From assembly GCA_964563395.1 (NCBI GenBank), contig CAZLWK010000010.1:1-64000 (forward strand): DNA of 64,000 nt. The letters run 5' to 3'. A model generated the notes under the pieces. The model had not been told where the DNA came from, made no database searches, and saw only the letters and a program-made list of their open reading frames with translations. The first letter of the stretch is position 1. Every line of letters begins with the position of its first letter. Both the position numbers and the translations under genes were made by a program. This document shows, piece after piece, positions 1 to 8,152 of the stretch. This DNA is from JBEVOS01 sp964563395 (GTDB lineage: Bacteria > Pseudomonadota > Alphaproteobacteria > Caulobacterales > Aquidulcibacteraceae).

Positions 1-833
1 AGGCGGACCGCATCACAGTGCGCCATCTGCTGACTCACACCAGCGGCATACGCGATGCGATGGAGGATGATGCGCAGACGCTTGGCGGTCCGGCGCCGCA
101 TTCCTTGATTGGGCGCATGATGGGCCCGAAAGGCGACACTCGCCGCACATGGGCGCCGTGGGATGCGTCGTGGCCAGACGACGCCGAAGCCGGCGTGATC
201 AATTATTTTCTAGCCGGCGCGGCGCAGGCGCCCTTGGCGCCGCCCGGCGCGCGCTTCCACTATTCCGACACAGGCTTCATGTTGCTCGCACTGCTGATCG
301 AGCGCTTGGCTGGTCAGACGTACGCCGAGGCGCTGCGCGCGCGCCTCTTTACGCCGCTTGGCCTTGAAGACACTTATCTCGCCTATCGAGACGATCCGCC
401 GACGCTCGGCCGTCTGCGTGAGCCCGAGTCGGAGTATTGGGCCGGCGACATTCCGATGCTGTCGGCAGGGGTAAATCTTTCCTTCGACTGGGGAGGCGGC
501 GGCGTTGTCTCAAGCGCGGCGTCGCTGATCAAGATTTTACGGACGCTGCGTGATGGCGCGCTGTTCAAGCGGCAGGAGACCGCTGCTACGGTGCAGGCGT
601 GGATCGCACCCGACGGGCTCGCTGCGCCGCGCACTGGCGTTGGCCTTGGCCTCTTCCGCACGGAGATGAGCGGGCTGGAGCTCATCGGCCATAGCGGCGC
701 GAGCGGCGCAAAAATGTTCTATGCGCCGGCGCATGATTTCTACATCGCCGGCACGATCAATCAAACCCAAGGACCGGCCGACTGGCACTGGGCGATCGCA
801 CAGGCGATCGCCAGATTGGAGCTGGGCACATGA
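1..833 (+). CDS. Serine hydrolase, class C beta-lactamase family (5' end outside window)
   Basis: The frame is open from base 3 to the stop at 833, and the protein is cut at its N-terminus by the window edge. The first readable residues, ITVRHLLTHTSGI, are the conserved stretch that follows the SxxK nucleophile in class C beta-lactamase/esterase proteins, so the catalytic serine lies just outside the window. The Tyr motif is YSDTG (about residue 93) and the C-terminal HSG triad is in GHSGASG. Family members include periplasmic beta-lactamases, D-aminopeptidases and esterases, so the substrate cannot be named. It overlaps the next gene by ATGA, suggesting one transcript with the following three genes. 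Confidence 0.85.
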   Translation, partial: ADRITVRHLLTHTSGIRDAMEDDAQTLGGPAPHSLIGRMMGPKGDTRRTWAPWDASWPDDAEAGVINYFLAGAAQAPLAPPGARFHYSDTGFMLLALLIERLAGQTYAEALRARLFTPLGLEDTYLAYRDDPPTLGRLREPESEYWAGDIPMLSAGVNLSFDWGGGGVVSSAASLIKILRTLRDGALFKRQETAATVQAWIAPDGLAAPRTGVGLGLFRTEMSGLELIGHSGASGAKMFYAPAHDFYIAGTINQTQGPADWHWAIAQAIARLELGT

Positions 834-1243
834 GTGAAGCCGCACAAGAGTTAATCGATACGATCCTCAAAGCCTTCGCCAGCGGTGATCACGGCGCGGT
901 AGATCAATGGCTCGCGGAGGATGTTGTGCTCAACACCCCGCGCTTCTTGAAGCCCATCACGGACCCGGCCCATGTGCGGATCGTGCTGCACACCGTTCCG
1001 CGCGTGGTGGAGAACTTTCGTTACGATCGGACTTGGGCGGCTGGCGACGAAGCCATCATGGAATTCAAGGGCAATATCGGGCAGATCGTCGTGCATGGGC
1101 TGGATATATTTCGCCTGAACGCAGCCGGCAAAGTGCAGGAGCTCACTGTTTTCTTGCGCCCCACCAAGGCGCATGCCGCGATCGCCGAGGCTGAGGACGC
1201 CTTGATCATGGCGCAGCTCGCGAACGCCAAGGGCGTTTCGTGA
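830..1243 (+). CDS. NTF2-like / SnoaL-like fold protein
   Basis: The 137-residue product has the length and layout of the NTF2 superfamily: an N-terminal helix (AAQELIDTILKAFASGD), a conserved aspartate/tryptophan-rich loop and curved sheet strands (FKGNIGQIVVHGLDIFRL). Members are small ligand-binding proteins or isomerase/hydrolase-like enzymes, and no catalytic set can be assigned here. It overlaps the hydrolase upstream by ATGA and the peptidase downstream by GTGA, so translation of the three is probably coupled. Confidence 0.7.
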   Translation: MSEAAQELIDTILKAFASGDHGAVDQWLAEDVVLNTPRFLKPITDPAHVRIVLHTVPRVVENFRYDRTWAAGDEAIMEFKGNIGQIVVHGLDIFRLNAAGKVQELTVFLRPTKAHAAIAEAEDALIMAQLANAKGVS

Positions 1244-2205
1244 TTACACTGGCGATGAAGCGGGTTGATGACCTATTCCAGTCCGCAGCGGCGCCGCGCG
1301 CCGAGGGCATGATCGATGTCGGCGATGGCCACCGCCTCTATTGGGCGGAGAGCGGGCAGGCGGATGGTTTGCCATTGATCACATGCCATGGCGGCCCCGG
1401 CGGATCGATGCTGAGGGGCGTGAGTCGTTTTGTCGATTTGACTCGGGTCCGCCTCATCCAGTTCGATCAGCGCGGGTGCGGTCAGTCCGAACCGCGCGGG
1501 AGGCTTGAGGCGAACACGCTGCGGCACACGATCGCCGACATGGAGCGCTTGCGTACACATCTAGGAGTCGATCGCTGGGCAGTAAGTGGCGGATCTTGGG
1601 GCAGTACGGTAGCGCTCGCTTACGCGCAAGCGCATCCGGAGCGATGCCTTGGGCTCCTTTTGATCAGCTTGTGGCTATGTCGGCGCAGCGACATTGCCTG
1701 GTGGTTCCAGGGCGTGCGCGCGATGTTCCCGGAATTATGGGACGCCTTCGCGAGCTTCGTGCCGCCCGAGGAGCGCGACGATCTGCGCAAAGCTTATTGC
1801 ACGCGCATACTGGGCGGTGATCCGGCCATCGCGGCCGAAGCGGCGACGCGGCTGTTTCTCTACGAGGAAGGCTTCATGCATTTCGATGCGCCGCTTGTCC
1901 CGCCCGATCCCACGCGCGGCCCCGATTATGGGCGCATCTTCGCGCATTATGCCGCGCATGATTTTTTCGTCGAAGATGACGCTCTGCTGCGCGGGGCCAG
2001 CCGTTTAGGGGCCATGCCGGTCTCGATCATCACCGGGCGTTATGATTGCTGCACCACGCCCGTCAATGCCTGGGATCTTGCACAGGCTTTGCCCCATGCG
2101 CGCCTGGAGATCACGCCGGGCGCGGGCCATTATCCGACCGAGCCGAACTTCGCGCGGGCGGTGGCGCGCGCGAGCGCTGCGTTCATTTCCGATTTTGTGG
2201 CCTAA
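1240..2205 (+). CDS. pip: Proline iminopeptidase-like alpha/beta hydrolase (S33)
   Basis: Proline iminopeptidase releases N-terminal proline from peptides. The oxyanion-hole motif HGGPGG, the following FDQRGCGQS block and the nucleophile elbow GGSWGS (serine in GxSxGS) are all typical of peptidase family S33 prolyl aminopeptidases. The catalytic histidine is in GAGHYP near the C-terminus. At 321 residues it matches the family. The GTG start at 1240 overlaps the upstream stop; an ATG five codons later (1255) is an alternative. Related hydrolases act on small amides or esters, so the peptide substrate is inferred from family only. Confidence 0.8.
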   Translation: MITLAMKRVDDLFQSAAAPRAEGMIDVGDGHRLYWAESGQADGLPLITCHGGPGGSMLRGVSRFVDLTRVRLIQFDQRGCGQSEPRGRLEANTLRHTIADMERLRTHLGVDRWAVSGGSWGSTVALAYAQAHPERCLGLLLISLWLCRRSDIAWWFQGVRAMFPELWDAFASFVPPEERDDLRKAYCTRILGGDPAIAAEAATRLFLYEEGFMHFDAPLVPPDPTRGPDYGRIFAHYAAHDFFVEDDALLRGASRLGAMPVSIITGRYDCCTTPVNAWDLAQALPHARLEITPGAGHYPTEPNFARAVARASAAFISDFVA

Positions 2206-2208
2206 GCT

Positions 2209-3564
2209 GTGAGCGCGCCTGCGAAGCCGTTGTCGTTCTGGCGCCTTGCCGCCTACGCCGCGCCCGGTTTTTCGCTGGCGCTGCTGATCTCGCCATTTCC
2301 CGCGCTGTTGATGGCGTTCTACACGACGCACACGGCGGCGACGACGGCGGGCGTGGCGACGATCGTGCTGTTCGCCCGCATCCTTAACGGCGTGATCGAT
2401 CCGCCCATCGGCTTTCTGAGCGACCGCACGAACACGCCATGGGGACCGCGTAAGCCCTGGCTCATTGCTGGGGCGCTTTTCTCGATCTTCGCATTCTGGG
2501 CGGCTTACATGCCGGATGCGACTGCGGGCGATGTCCGCTTCGCGTTCGCCATCGTGGCGTTTTATCTCGCGCACTCGCTGATCGATACGCCCTATCGCAC
2601 TTGGTCCGGCGAGATCGCCACCGATTACGCCGAGCGTAGCCGACTTGCGGGAGCGGCCACCTTCACGCTGCTGATCGGGGGCGTCGTGTTCCTTGCGATC
2701 CCCGAGGTGCTGGCGCGGACAGGTGTGCTGCGGAGCGCGGAGCTCGACAGGTCGGCCATGGCGATCCTGGGCGCGGTCGGCATGGTGCTTATGCCGTTAT
2801 GCGTCCTTTGGGCCGTCAGCGTCGCGCCTAAGGGCGAGGTGACGCGCGGCGAGCGATACAGCCTCGGCGACATGCGCACCATTTTCACCCGCAACGGCCC
2901 GTTTCGCCGGTTCATCGCCGCCGATTTTGCAAGCCAAGTGGGCTGGGCCGTGAGCTATGCGCTGCTCGCGATCCTGCTCAATGATTATTTCGGCTTCGGC
3001 GACAGGGTTGTGCTGTTCCTTCTTGTCGCCACCGCTGCGCAGATTGCGGCCGTGCCCGTGTGTACATGGGCGGCGGCGCATTTTGGCAAGCACAAGGTCT
3101 ATGCCTGGTGCCAGATCGCAAATGGGCTGCTGCTCAGCGCTTATCTTTTGTTTCCGCCCGGCGGGGCGGCGCATTTCCCAACCATGCTTGCGTTTGGGGC
3201 GCTCGTCTCCGCGCTCGGCACGCCAAACATGATGTTTCCCCAGGCGCTGCTGAACGACATCGTCGATTACGATACGCTCAAGACCCGCCAGGCGCGCGCC
3301 GGCGCGTATTTCTCGTTAAGGACATTGCTGGCGCCGGCGGGCAGCGCGATTGGCGGCGCGTTCGGCTTCTACATGCTTGCGCTTCTAGGTTACGATCCAG
3401 GCGCATCCAACAATACGGACGCGGCGACGCAAGGCATGTTGTTGACGGCGATCTTTGCGCCGATGGCGGCGTTCGTGGTTTCTGGCGTGCTGATGCTGAA
3501 CTACCCGATCACTTCAGCGCGTCACGCAGCGATCCGGCGTCGATTGGTGCGGCGCGCGGCGTAA
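2209..3564 (+). CDS. GPH-family (MelB-like) MFS transporter
   Basis: Inner-membrane symporter of about 12 transmembrane helices (451 residues). The loop after helix 2, DPPIGFLSDRTNTPWGPRKP, matches the signature of the glycoside-pentoside-hexuronide:cation symporter family. The later NDIVDYDTLKTRQARAGAYF block is also typical. It starts with GTG three bases after the pip stop and is probably the last gene of the plus-strand operon. GPH members import sugars, glucuronides or other organic acids; the cargo here is unknown. It converges on the C45 gene with eight bases between stops. Confidence 0.85.
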   Translation: MSAPAKPLSFWRLAAYAAPGFSLALLISPFPALLMAFYTTHTAATTAGVATIVLFARILNGVIDPPIGFLSDRTNTPWGPRKPWLIAGALFSIFAFWAAYMPDATAGDVRFAFAIVAFYLAHSLIDTPYRTWSGEIATDYAERSRLAGAATFTLLIGGVVFLAIPEVLARTGVLRSAELDRSAMAILGAVGMVLMPLCVLWAVSVAPKGEVTRGERYSLGDMRTIFTRNGPFRRFIAADFASQVGWAVSYALLAILLNDYFGFGDRVVLFLLVATAAQIAAVPVCTWAAAHFGKHKVYAWCQIANGLLLSAYLLFPPGGAAHFPTMLAFGALVSALGTPNMMFPQALLNDIVDYDTLKTRQARAGAYFSLRTLLAPAGSAIGGAFGFYMLALLGYDPGASNNTDAATQGMLLTAIFAPMAAFVVSGVLMLNYPITSARHAAIRRRLVRRAA

Positions 3565-3572
3565 GCGCGGTT

Positions 3573-4694
3573 TCAGGCGTCAAACACGCGCCATGGCGTG
3601 CGATCGGCCGGTCCCGGCGCGAGGTGGAGGCGCGGGCTCTCGGCCAATTCCATGACGAGGCTGCCAAAGCTAAAGCCGTCGCGCTTGCCCTCGATCTCTC
3701 CGACACGGCAGATCGGTCCTTCGCGGCAGGCAAGCAGCGACTTTGCTGCTTCGACGTCCAGCGGCTGGGCGGGTTCAATCCGGTCATAGAGGGCGGTGAG
3801 GCGGGGTTCGGTGGTGAGGCCGAAGCGGGCCTTGCGCTCGGCGTCGCTCATGTTTGCAACCACGGCGTCAAACCAAGCGCGGTGCGGGTTCGCAAGCGGA
3901 TGATTGGTGTGCGCCACAACGCGATCTTCTCGCGCGCGCCGCCATTCGCTCACGCCATTGCCTGAACATTCCAAGCTGATCGCGCGCCCGTGACCATCAG
4001 GAACAACGTAATTCTGGCCCGACGCATGATGGACATTCAACAGGAATTCACGCCCCGCCGCGGGGCCGCCGCTCGCTAGATAGGTCCGCACGACAAGGTC
4101 TTCGGCGAGACCGGCGCGGGACGGGTCCAGCTGCAGAAGCGAGTTGCACGTGATGGCGAGGCCGCGCGAGGTCATGCCGCACAGGCTGATCTTTCCAGCG
4201 ACGGTGAACACCAAGGCGCGGTCGCCATTGGCCTGGGTGAAACGCAGCAAGGTCTGACCGCCATCCCACCAGACCGGCACATCCATGGTTTGCGCGATGA
4301 GCAGCGGCGCGTCGTCGGTTGCATCCGAACCGACGGAAGAACAGCCCTTTGGCACGGGCGCGCGCTCGCGGGCGTATTCCATGCGCACCCAAGGCTCTTC
4401 ATCTGAAAGCATGCGTGCGAAGGTGCGCGCAAAGCTGATCCCTGAACCCTCCGCGATGCCGTGCAATTCCTCTACCAGTTCAGGCGCGAGGCGTTCGGCG
4501 GTTGCAAGAAAGCCTTGCGCGTGCAGCTGATCGAGATAGGGACCTGCCGGCTCGCCGAGGTCGTCGGACACCGCGGCCACCCAAGCCTCGTGGTGGCGGC
4601 GAATTTCGGCGCGCAGTGTCTCGCCATGTTGGCGACCGCGCTCGCGCGCCGAGCCAACAAGGTCCAAAACATGGAGCTTCCCCTGGAAGGTCAT
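3573..4694 (-). CDS. C45-family autoproteolytic acyltransferase/hydrolase
   Basis: The 373-residue product resembles acyl-CoA:6-aminopenicillanate acyltransferases and related Ntn hydrolases. The N-terminal GSARERGRQHGETLR and the conserved KGCSSVG motif fit a precursor that cleaves itself before the cysteine, which then becomes the N-terminal nucleophile. The downstream TMDVP and TVAGKISLCGMTSRGLAITCN blocks fit the fold. Bacterial members mostly hydrolyse N-acyl amines rather than make penicillin, so an amide-hydrolase role in the catabolic operon is likely. It overlaps the BKACE gene by ATGA and is the last gene of the operon. Confidence 0.75.
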   Translation of the reverse strand: MTFQGKLHVLDLVGSARERGRQHGETLRAEIRRHHEAWVAAVSDDLGEPAGPYLDQLHAQGFLATAERLAPELVEELHGIAEGSGISFARTFARMLSDEEPWVRMEYARERAPVPKGCSSVGSDATDDAPLLIAQTMDVPVWWDGGQTLLRFTQANGDRALVFTVAGKISLCGMTSRGLAITCNSLLQLDPSRAGLAEDLVVRTYLASGGPAAGREFLLNVHHASGQNYVVPDGHGRAISLECSGNGVSEWRRAREDRVVAHTNHPLANPHRAWFDAVVANMSDAERKARFGLTTEPRLTALYDRIEPAQPLDVEAAKSLLACREGPICRVGEIEGKRDGFSFGSLVMELAESPRLHLAPGPADRTPWRVFDA

Positions 4695-5560
4695 AGCCCG
4701 AGCAGTTCTCGGGCTGTCGCGGGGCTCGCCACCCGCGCGCCAAGGTCGGCAATGATCCGCGCCGCCTTACCGCACAATTCCGCGTTGGAGCGGGCGAGGC
4801 GGCCGCGCTCGAGATAGATGTTGTCTTCCATGCCGACGCGCGCATGGCCGCCGAGCAGAACCGAGGCGGCGACCATTGGAAAACTGTGCTTCGAGACGCC
4901 GAAGGCCGACCAGATCGCGCCTTCAGGCAGCATCGACAATCCAAGTTGAATCGCTTCGATGCTCGCGGGCCAGCCATAATTGATTCCAAGCACGAAGCTG
5001 AACATCGGTCGCGGCCCGAATCGCGGATCGGAAAGCAGCTCGCGTGCGAGCACGAGGTCGCCGGGATTAAAAATCTCGATCTCGGGCTTGGCCCCTGCCG
5101 CTAGAATTTCATCAGCCATTACGCGCACATTGCGCGGCGTGTTCATCACCACCTGTTCGCCGGAATTCATCGTGTTGAGATCGAGCGTTGCGATCTCGGG
5201 CGCCAGCGGAGCGATATGCGCCACGCGCTCAAGGGGCGGGAGGAGCGTCGTTCCTGGGGCATAGCGCTTAGGATCGTTCGGATCGGGGATGAATCGACCG
5301 CCTGGACCTGTCGTGATGTTGAGGATCAGATCCGATTTCGCAGCGCGAATGCGCTCCACGACCTCAATATAGTGGGCGAGCTTCATCGAAGGCCGGCCGT
5401 CTTCTGGATGGCGCACATGGATATGGACAATGGCCGCGCCAGCCGCTTCCGCTTCGATCGCTGATTGGGCGATATCTGCGGGCGACATGGGGAGATGCGG
5501 GGTGGCGTCCGGGCGGGTGATGTTGCCCGTCAGCGCACAGGTCAGAATCACGTCGCGCAT
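4691..5560 (-). CDS. BKACE-family beta-keto acid cleavage enzyme (DUF849)
   Basis: BKACE enzymes are Zn-dependent TIM barrels that condense a beta-keto acid with acetyl-CoA and split it to acetoacetate plus a new acyl-CoA; the founder is 3-keto-5-aminohexanoate cleavage enzyme of lysine fermentation. Diagnostic segments are ILTCALTGNITRP at the N-terminus and VHIHVRHPEDGRPS, which carries the HxH metal ligands. LDLNTMN follows further on. At 289 residues it is full length. Its place after an SDR and a dehydratase suggests the operon makes a beta-keto acid that this enzyme cleaves. The actual keto acid is unknown. Confidence 0.85.
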   Translation of the reverse strand: MRDVILTCALTGNITRPDATPHLPMSPADIAQSAIEAEAAGAAIVHIHVRHPEDGRPSMKLAHYIEVVERIRAAKSDLILNITTGPGGRFIPDPNDPKRYAPGTTLLPPLERVAHIAPLAPEIATLDLNTMNSGEQVVMNTPRNVRVMADEILAAGAKPEIEIFNPGDLVLARELLSDPRFGPRPMFSFVLGINYGWPASIEAIQLGLSMLPEGAIWSAFGVSKHSFPMVAASVLLGGHARVGMEDNIYLERGRLARSNAELCGKAARIIADLGARVASPATARELLGL

Positions 5561-5596
5561 CTGAGAAACCTTTGATCGTGATGGAGCGTCATGCGC

Positions 5597-6340
5597 CTAA
5601 AGATGTCGGCCTCCATCCACTGGGATGACCACGCCTGTCGTGAATGTCAGTCCCGCGGCCGCCAGTAAGGTCGCGGTGGCTATCTCTTCGAGCTCTGCAA
5701 GACGTCCTAACGGCGTCTGCGCGATGGTGCGCGCCAGAAAGTCTTCGTTGCGGCCTTCCACGAAAGGCGTGTTCAACGCGGAGGGCGAAATGCTCAAGGT
5801 GCGGATTTTCGGCGCGAGAGCTTTGGCGAGACCAATCATCATCGCGTCCATCGCGGCTTTCGCGCCGGAATAGGCGATATTGCTGCCAAGGCCCGTGCGC
5901 GCGGCGACCGAAGAAATATTGACGATGGCCGGCGCGACGCCTTCGCTGAGCAGGGGGACGCACCGGCGGATGAGTTTCAACGCGCCGATGGAATTGCTTT
6001 CAAACACGGTGTCGATCAACGCATCGTCGAGTTCTTGCAGAGATGCTTGTCGGCTGGTCCCACCCGCAAGCACGAGAAGATCTAGCGATTTGATTTCGCG
6101 CGTGAGCCGTTCCGCGACGGCGGCGATCGAATCCGGGTCGCACAGATCGAGTGGGGCGAGTGCAAGGCCGCCTGGGGCCGGAGCGGTCCAGTCCGGGGCG
6201 CCGCGCCGGCTGGCGGAAATGACGCTGGCGCCGAGATCTCTAAGCTGCGTGACGATTGCGCCGCCGACGCCGCCTTGTCCGCCGACAACCACGGCGCGCT
6301 TGCCGTGAAAGCTCTGCGTGAGAGCGGCCAGCGTCACCAT
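5597..6340 (-). CDS. Short-chain dehydrogenase/reductase
   Basis: NAD(P)-dependent oxidoreductase of the classical SDR family, 247 residues from the ATG at 6340. A much longer open frame exists upstream, but the SDR fold begins exactly at MVTLAALTQ. The cofactor motif is VVVGGQGGVGG, the active site has NISS and YSGAK (YxxxK), and the C-terminus is TTGVVIPVDGG. The start overlaps the end of the dehydratase gene by seven bases, indicating coupled expression. It probably oxidises a hydroxy acid to the keto acid used by the BKACE enzyme, which is inference from context. Confidence 0.88.
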   Translation of the reverse strand: MVTLAALTQSFHGKRAVVVGGQGGVGGAIVTQLRDLGASVISASRRGAPDWTAPAPGGLALAPLDLCDPDSIAAVAERLTREIKSLDLLVLAGGTSRQASLQELDDALIDTVFESNSIGALKLIRRCVPLLSEGVAPAIVNISSVAARTGLGSNIAYSGAKAAMDAMMIGLAKALAPKIRTLSISPSALNTPFVEGRNEDFLARTIAQTPLGRLAELEEIATATLLAAAGLTFTTGVVIPVDGGRHL

Positions 6341-7479
6341 GACTGACGCGGACCGCCATCGGCCGCGATCGCTACGCCATGGTGGAAGCGATTGCCGAAG
6401 GGCTCGTAAGCTGTGGTCGCCAGAAAGTCTGTATCGAGCTCCATTCCGATGCCCGGCGCATCGGGGATGACGAGGTACCCATCCTTTATTTGATTGATCC
6501 GTTTGACGACCTGGCGCCACGGATCGCGATCTTCGCGTACATATCCCTGGACGTCCCAATTGATCGTCGCCGCCGCCAACTGAATGTGGCAGGCGGTGGA
6601 GACGGGCGAGGTGAAATTGTGCGGCACGATGCGCTGATGCCGGCTTTCGGCGATCGCGGCGATTTTGCGGAGCTGGGTGAAGCCGCCCGCAAGCCCTATG
6701 TCCGGCCGAAGGATAGCCACGTCGCGGCTGTCTGATAGGTCGCGAAACTCCCAGATATTGGTCGCGCGTTCGCCAAGCGCGACCGTGCCGCCCATGGCGC
6801 GCGCGGCGCCGAGATTGGCCGCCGTCGAAAACGGCATCACAGGATCTTCGAGGAAATAGGGACGCATGGGACGCACGAGGTCGGCGAACGTCCCAGCCTG
6901 GTCCGGCGGCAGATTGCGGTGCAGTTCGATGGCGATGTCCACGTCCCAACCGACGCTTTCGCGCGTGTCGATGACCGTCTGCGCGACCGTGCTCAAGGCG
7001 CGGGCGTTAGTTTGCAGCGCCCAATCGCCGATGAAGGGCTTGAGTTTGATGGCCGTGAATCCCTCGTCGCGCGCGGCCACAGCATTTTCGATCAATGCTT
7101 CGCGATTATCAGCCTCGACAAGCAGAATCGCACGAATTCTGTCGCGAATGCGACCGCCTAGGAGCTCATGGACAGGCGCTTCCAATTGTTTGGCGCGCAC
7201 ATCCCACAACGCTTGATCGAGGGCGGACACCGCCGCCATGAGCACCGCGTCGCGGATGCAATGATGGCGGATCGCGAGCGTAAAAAGCCATTCAGGTCTG
7301 GAGGCGCTCTGTCCGATATAAGTCGACTGTAGATCATCCAGCACCGCGGCGACGGCTCGTGGGTGCGGAAAATAAGTGGCTTCGCCAATCCCGGTGGAGC
7401 CATCCTCCAGCGTGACCTGCGCCAATAGCCAGTGCCCGCAGACCCAGTGGGAAATCTGAGCGATTGCATCCCTCGACAT
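6334..7479 (-). CDS. Enolase-superfamily dehydratase/racemase (mandelate racemase/MLE type)
   Basis: The 381-residue product has the capping domain followed by the (beta/alpha)7 barrel of the enolase superfamily. AIKLKP is the KxK catalytic pair; DVDIAIELH, EDPV and GERAT supply the acidic metal ligands and the ELH histidine; DIGLAGG and VPHNFTSPV carry the His-Asp end of the site. This resembles acid-sugar dehydratases more than muconate cycloisomerases. The substrate is unknown. The start at 7479 lies inside a 16-bp inverted repeat, and the decayed region upstream means the gene may have its own promoter. Confidence 0.82.
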   Translation of the reverse strand: MSRDAIAQISHWVCGHWLLAQVTLEDGSTGIGEATYFPHPRAVAAVLDDLQSTYIGQSASRPEWLFTLAIRHHCIRDAVLMAAVSALDQALWDVRAKQLEAPVHELLGGRIRDRIRAILLVEADNREALIENAVAARDEGFTAIKLKPFIGDWALQTNARALSTVAQTVIDTRESVGWDVDIAIELHRNLPPDQAGTFADLVRPMRPYFLEDPVMPFSTAANLGAARAMGGTVALGERATNIWEFRDLSDSRDVAILRPDIGLAGGFTQLRKIAAIAESRHQRIVPHNFTSPVSTACHIQLAAATINWDVQGYVREDRDPWRQVVKRINQIKDGYLVIPDAPGIGMELDTDFLATTAYEPFGNRFHHGVAIAADGGPRQSW

Positions 7480-7493
7480 GACTGTATGGTCAT
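7478..7493. promoter_or_regulatory. Possible operator: ATGAC-N6-GTCAT inverted repeat over the dehydratase start codon
   Basis: Five-base perfect arms with a six-base spacer overlap the dehydratase ATG. The position would suit a repressor site for the downstream half of the operon. Arms this short are not rare by chance, so support is weak. Confidence 0.3.
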
Positions 7494-7834
7494 ATTGCGT
7501 GCGCGGCCTGTATGCAAGCCCCGATTATGCCGCCCGACAGCCGCGCTCGTCGCGTAGCTTGCCGATCCGCGACTTTATGGGACCGCTTCTGGCCTAGGGC
7601 TGGGTTGGCCGCGAGCAGGGGAGCGGCCTGCTTGAGGGTTTCAGTCAAGTGATCCAAGACGGCGCGAGTGCGGGGCGTATGACGCGTGTCGCGGTGCGCC
7701 CCGATCCAGATCCTCGCAAAGGCGGGGTGCTGGGCGGTGCAAGCAATACAAGTCCTGGCTCACGATCGGCCAAGTATCGCGGAAGGCAGGCGATGCCGAC
7801 GCCCGTGAGCGCTGCGCGCATTTGGCCCTCGCGG
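7490..7834 (-). pseudogene. Remnant of a LysR-type regulator (C-terminal effector domain only, frameshifted)
   Basis: Reading leftward from about 7830, one frame gives GVGIACLPRYLADREPGLVLL and PPLR, a typical LysR C-terminal effector domain. Near 7713-7717 the frame breaks by one base, and the natural continuation (IWIGAHRDTRHTPRTRAVLD, then HLTETLKQ) runs in the next frame to a stop at 7490-7492. The DNA-binding domain and most of the effector domain are absent; the sequence joins crotonase sequence near 7831-7840. This is a dead gene fused to another dead gene. Confidence 0.75.
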
Positions 7835-8152
7835 CTTGATCGCGCGCTCCACCGCCAGCGCCTCCGCCTCCATGCGCTCGACATTGGCCAGCAGATCCCA
7901 AGGCATGTCTTGGGCGCCACCGCCAGGGCCCTCGGCTTCGGCAAACTGTTTGAGGTCGTAACCGCCGCAGAAACCTGGACCTGCGCCGCGCAGCACAATG
8001 ACATGTATGTCGTCATCTGCCTTGGCTCGTTCGATAGCGGCCCTGATTTCACCAGGCATGACGCGATCGATGGCGTTGAACTACTCCGGCCGATTGAGCG
8101 TGATGGTCGCGACGCGATCGGCGCTGCTATAATCAAGCGTTCTGTATGTCAT
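7835..8152 (-). pseudogene. Truncated enoyl-CoA hydratase (crotonase) with an in-frame stop
   Basis: From the ATG at 8152 the frame reads MTYRTLDYSS, then VATITLNRPE, a TAG stop, and FNAIDRVMPGEIRAAIERAKAD, then VIVLRGAGPGFCGGYDLKQFAEAE. These are the first ~115 residues of a crotonase: NRP, FNAID and the GFCGGYDL oxyanion loop. The TAG interrupts it at codon 24, and near 7835 the sequence switches to a LysR fragment, so the C-terminal half, with the catalytic acids, is gone. The start overlaps the Rieske gene end by 20 bases, as a once-functional operon member would. Confidence 0.82.
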
